The notes under the pieces were generated by a model, which saw only the letters and a list, made by a program, of their open reading frames with translations, was not told the origin of the DNA and ran no database searches. From Deltaproteobacteria bacterium (lineage in GTDB: Bacteria > Desulfobacterota > Syntrophia > Syntrophales > UBA2210), in the NCBI GenBank assembly GCA_019313905.1, contig JAFDAI010000007.1:1-64000 (forward strand): a stretch of 64,000 bases of DNA, given 5' to 3'. Of this stretch, positions 60,431 to 64,000 are shown in pieces (the first letter of the stretch is position 1; every line of letters begins with the position of its first letter). The translations under genes were made by a program, and so were the position numbers.

Positions 60431-61378
60431 TCAACACTTTTCCGGCCCGGTAAAACCACGCCACAGCGCAAGCAGACGCACCGCAACTATCGCTATCACC
60501 AGACGCGGAATCCATAGCCAGAACAGGCCTATACCAAAGGGAAGAAATAGCGCAGGATCTTCAATCACAGCATGATTAATGCCGATGGAAAGATGAAGTC
60601 TCTCCAGTTCTTCATCAGCAAGATTTCCCCTCTTTGCTTCTTCGACGATCACCGCCCCGCCATAAGCCAACCCGAACATGATGGCGGTTATCCATAGAAT
60701 GCCGACCCTCCGGCTCAATCCCATAATCTTCAGAACGGGAGAGATAAACCTGACAATATGATTTATCCAACCGAATATTTTGAGTATTTCCACCATCGTT
60801 AGCACAAACATAATGATGAAAAATATCTTTATGGCCAAGGTCCACATCACATGGTACCATTGACTGAGCATATCCGTGAACGTTTGACCGGAATGCAATA
60901 CGGTCGTCGCGGCTCCGGTGGCACTTTGCCCGGTTGTATTTATGAAGGGCGCTATGATAAGCACGGTAATGACAGCGAAGACAAGACGGAAAAGAGTGGC
61001 TTTTAGAATCCCCATGCCCGATTTCCCCTGGATTATGCCTTCCAGGATCAGGTTGTGCGCTATGAGGAGAAAAACGGCTATCAAGGTCATCTGCCCTACG
61101 TTGAGAGGAAGAACCGCCATGGAAGCAATTCCGCCATATATGCCGGTCAGCGCCCCCATAAGCAACGGCAATGCGGCAATGCCCGGAAGGCTCAAAAACC
61201 CCATAACTGGCTGAATTACGAAATCAACCCGCTCCATCCATCCACTCCACGCGAGAAGCGCAGTCAAGAAGGACACCGGAAGGATTATCTCTATCATCCA
61301 GACAAAGCCTTCCCACCCCTTGCTGATTCCTCTGGCAAGACCTTCTTTAAGTTTCCCGCTGTTTGTCTGGTAATTCAT
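60431..61378 (-). CDS. nucleoside recognition (Gate) domain membrane protein
   Basis: SpmA/B-like TMs; MFGLAYGGAVIVEEAKRGNLADEELERLHLSIGINHAVIEDPALFLPFG. Confidence 0.85.
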   Translation of the reverse strand: MNYQTNSGKLKEGLARGISKGWEGFVWMIEIILPVSFLTALLAWSGWMERVDFVIQPVMGFLSLPGIAALPLLMGALTGIYGGIASMAVLPLNVGQMTLIAVFLLIAHNLILEGIIQGKSGMGILKATLFRLVFAVITVLIIAPFINTTGQSATGAATTVLHSGQTFTDMLSQWYHVMWTLAIKIFFIIMFVLTMVEILKIFGWINHIVRFISPVLKIMGLSRRVGILWITAIMFGLAYGGAVIVEEAKRGNLADEELERLHLSIGINHAVIEDPALFLPFGIGLFWLWIPRLVIAIVAVRLLALWRGFTGPEKC

Positions 61379-61418
61379 GGAATGAGATTCTTTATCTGAG
61401 GATCAATCAAAGATGCAC

Positions 61419-61563
61419 TCGTAAAAAGTCAAGATTGGACGGCAAAATAAAAAGCTCCAAATCCAAGGCACGCAAGGCTTGAGGAATGAGGCGTACTTAC
61501 GGTACGCCGCAGTGACAAAGGATGCAGCGGAACGCAGGAGTTGGACTTTTTACGAAGCCGTCA
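61419..61563. repeat. MITE/REP-like dispersed repeat copy 1
   Basis: TIRs TCGTAAAAAGTC/GACTTTTTACGA; internal GAGGAATGAGGCGTACTTACGGTACGCCGCAGTGACAAAGGATGCAGCGGAAC shared with copy 2. Confidence 0.88.
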
Positions 61564-62418
61564 ATCGAAGATGATGGTCTTTGAACCATAAACCAGTATC
61601 CTGTGTTCCAGATGGAGCCTGACCGCTTTCGCGAGAATGGTTCTCTCCAGGTCTTTCCCTTTGAGTTTCATGTTGTCCACCGAATCCTTGTGCGTGATTT
61701 TTATAACATCCTGCGCAATTATAGGCCCTTCATCCAGCGTTTCCGTAACGTAATGGCTGGTGGCGCCGATGATTTTCACTCCCCTGTCATACGCCTGCTG
61801 GTAGGGATCGCCACCCGCGAAGGCCGGTAGAAACGAGTGGTGTATATTGATTATCCTGCCATGATACCTGCCTACAAACTCACTGCTTAATATCTGCATG
61901 TAGCGAGCCAAGACTATCAAGTCTATCCCTTCTTTTTCCAATTCGGCAATCGTTTTCTTTTCCTGCTCTATCTTGTTTTCCGGCGTAATCGGACAATATC
62001 TGTAGGCAAGGCCAAAATGATCGGCTAGCGGTTTCATATCAAGATGATTGCTTATTACGAGGGGTATCTCCGCCCTGAATTCCCCCATCTGGTGTCTCAG
62101 TATGAGATCATGAAAACAGTAGACATGTCTGGAAACAAATATTGCCATCTTCGGCATATAATCGGAGAAATGTATATTCCATTTCATTCCGAACCTCTGC
62201 ACAAGGGGTGCGATCGCACCCTTCAGCTCGTTGCGAACGATGGTAAATCCCTCCATATCCCATTCTACCCGCATGAACAGCATATTTTCAGGTTGAACCG
62301 AATACTGGGCGGCATCCAGTATATTGCCATTATGCTTTGAGATAAAGTTGGATATCCCCGCCACAATCCCCTTTTGATCGGGGCAGGACAGCAGCAGTAT
62401 GGCTGTTGTTTTTTCCAT
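61561..62418 (-). CDS. purU: formyltetrahydrofolate deformylase
   Basis: ACT-domain N-terminus LLLSCPDQKGIVAGISNFISKHNGNILDAAQYS; YMQILSSEFVGRYHGRIINIHHSFLPAFAGGDPYQQAYDRGVKIIGATSHYVTE. Confidence 0.95.
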   Translation of the reverse strand: MEKTTAILLLSCPDQKGIVAGISNFISKHNGNILDAAQYSVQPENMLFMRVEWDMEGFTIVRNELKGAIAPLVQRFGMKWNIHFSDYMPKMAIFVSRHVYCFHDLILRHQMGEFRAEIPLVISNHLDMKPLADHFGLAYRYCPITPENKIEQEKKTIAELEKEGIDLIVLARYMQILSSEFVGRYHGRIINIHHSFLPAFAGGDPYQQAYDRGVKIIGATSHYVTETLDEGPIIAQDVIKITHKDSVDNMKLKGKDLERTILAKAVRLHLEHRILVYGSKTIIFD

Positions 62419-62487
62419 GATTGACAACTCCTTCCTGAGAGATTCTGTCCATATATGAAAATGGCCCTTCAAGTCAAGAAAGATGGA

Positions 62488-62715
62488 TCCGTAAAAAATC
62501 CAGATTAGATGGCAAAGTAAAAAGCTTCAAATGGAGGTGCACTCCCTACAGGGTGGTGCACCTCCCGGCAAGAAACATTATATTTATATTATATCCCTTC
62601 GGGATACCCCCGGTCAAGGCGCGCAAATCATGAGGAATGAGACGTACTTACGGTACGTTGCAGTGACGAAGGATGCAGCGGAACACAGAAGTTGGACTTT
62701 TTACAAAGCCGTCAA
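62488..62715. repeat. MITE/REP-like dispersed repeat copy 2, interrupted by a ~80-bp hairpin-rich insertion
   Basis: Aligns to 61419-61563 at both ends; extra GGAGGTGCAC…GTGCACCTCC block between. Confidence 0.85.
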
Positions 62716-62814
62716 GAAAGGTTTGCCAAAACGTGACTGTGTGATATAACGTTTTGCGCTTACTCACAGGGGAAAGGGAGAGATGCTTTCATATCACAGA
62801 GACAGGAGATCCGG

Positions 62815-63195
62815 ATGAATCTGGTGGAAAAAATCGACCTGCCCAACAATCTGATTTTACAGGTGTGGGATAAATCACGTGCTATCGCCTCCGACACTAC
62901 AAAGGTTGAACTGCGCATAGTGATAGACGTCGCTGTCAAGAAAGAATATTTCAGCGATCCTGCATATTTTCAACAGATTGTAGCGGTATTCGGCCAGGAG
63001 ATATCCTACGAATACACGAAGGAGAGAACATTTGTCGATACCAGGAACGGGGGAAAGGTTTTCAATGAGCTGCTGGATGACTTCCGAAAAGATTCACTTC
63101 CCTATATATCGAGGACCGATTTCCCCGCACGTTTCGCCATGTCAAAGCTGCGCGATATCCGGCAACACCCCTACAAGTATCGTGACAGAGCCTAA
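62815..63195 (+). CDS. conserved-looking hypothetical protein
   Basis: 126 aa ORF in intergenic position just upstream of mdh, same strand. Confidence 0.7.
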   Translation: MNLVEKIDLPNNLILQVWDKSRAIASDTTKVELRIVIDVAVKKEYFSDPAYFQQIVAVFGQEISYEYTKERTFVDTRNGGKVFNELLDDFRKDSLPYISRTDFPARFAMSKLRDIRQHPYKYRDRA

Positions 63196-63222
63196 GTCAA
63201 ATTTCTAAACTGGAGATGTAAA

Positions 63223-64000
63223 ATGAAAAGAAAAGTTTCTGTAATCGGAGCCGGTTTTGTGGGCACAATGACCGCCCAGAGGATCGTTGAGAAAAATCTG
63301 GCAGATGTTACTCTGCTGGATATTGTTGAGGGTCTCCCGCAGGGAAAAGCCCTCGACATCATGCAGTCAGCTCCTGTCGAGGGATTCGACAGGCAGATAA
63401 CCGGCTCTAACGACTTTGCCGAGACTGAACATTCGGATATCGTGGTCCTTACCGCCGGTTTTCCCAGAGCGCCCGGCATGAGCAGGGAAGAACTCGCTCT
63501 GAAGAATGGAGGCATAGTAAAATCCGTCGTGGAAACGGTTGCGAGGCATGCCCCCGCCTGTATCATTATCATGGTGACAAATCCGCTTGATGTCATGACA
63601 CACCTTGCATGGAAGACATCGGGATTCCCGGCAAAAAGAGTCATGGGGATGGGAGGCATACTCGACAGCGCGAGATACAGGGCGTTTCTGGCTGAAGAAC
63701 TGAATGTATCGGCGGGGAATATAGAAACCATGGTGCTGGGAAGTCACGGGGACACCATGGTGCCGGTAGATACTCATACCACTGCAGGAGGTATCCCGGT
63801 AAACCGACTCATAGGAAGGGGGCGACTTGACACTATTATTGAAAGGACAAAGAACGGGGGCGCCGAAATTGTGAATCTTCTCAAATCCGGCAGCGCCTGG
63901 CATGCCCCTTCCTCCTCCGCAGTCACCATGGTGGAAGCGATACTGGGCGACACCAAGAGGATCTTTCCCGTTTCAGCATATCTGACAGGGCAGTACGGCA
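63223..64000 (+). CDS. mdh: malate dehydrogenase, truncated by window end
   Basis: MKRKVSVIGAGFVGTMTAQRIVEKNLADVTLLDIVEG; VTNPLDVMTHLAWKTSGFPAKRVMGMGGILDSARYRAFLA. Confidence 0.95.
   Translation, partial: MKRKVSVIGAGFVGTMTAQRIVEKNLADVTLLDIVEGLPQGKALDIMQSAPVEGFDRQITGSNDFAETEHSDIVVLTAGFPRAPGMSREELALKNGGIVKSVVETVARHAPACIIIMVTNPLDVMTHLAWKTSGFPAKRVMGMGGILDSARYRAFLAEELNVSAGNIETMVLGSHGDTMVPVDTHTTAGGIPVNRLIGRGRLDTIIERTKNGGAEIVNLLKSGSAWHAPSSSAVTMVEAILGDTKRIFPVSAYLTGQYG

Noticed and set aside
1-64000. CRISPR array
   Set aside because: No regularly spaced identical repeats seen and no cas-like ORFs.

Overview
Bacterial chromosomal window. The gene families suggest Desulfobacterota / Syntrophales-like ancestry, but this is inferred from gene content only. 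Most of it is dense housekeeping and metabolic DNA: an ABC/LolA-like export cluster, moaA, AmmeMemoRadiSam, acyl-CoA synthetases, a dynamin-like GTPase, hemA-ccsA-siroheme synthase, prmA-rsmE, tRNA-Phe, a dipeptide ABC operon, lemA/TPM genes, rpsT, lptE, leuS, gmhA-grpE-dnaK, purU and mdh. The accessory region is about 11.5-22 kb. It holds a type III restriction-modification operon with a KilA-N gene inserted between mod and res. Upstream lie two AT-rich genes whose products carry candidate PD-(D/E)XK nuclease motifs, an IS605-right-end/omegaRNA-like remnant, and a candidate small RNA that has a diverged inverted copy at 270-436. Other points of interest: a dppF gene that has lost its P-loop segment; three unrelated short TIR-bounded elements abutting gene 3' ends, two of which supply the stop codon; a secreted-protein ORF with an in-frame UGA followed by a SECIS-like hairpin (decay is the alternative); and a perfect 18-bp tandem duplication of a ribosome-binding site plus start codon. 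Everything is by eye, with no database searches.
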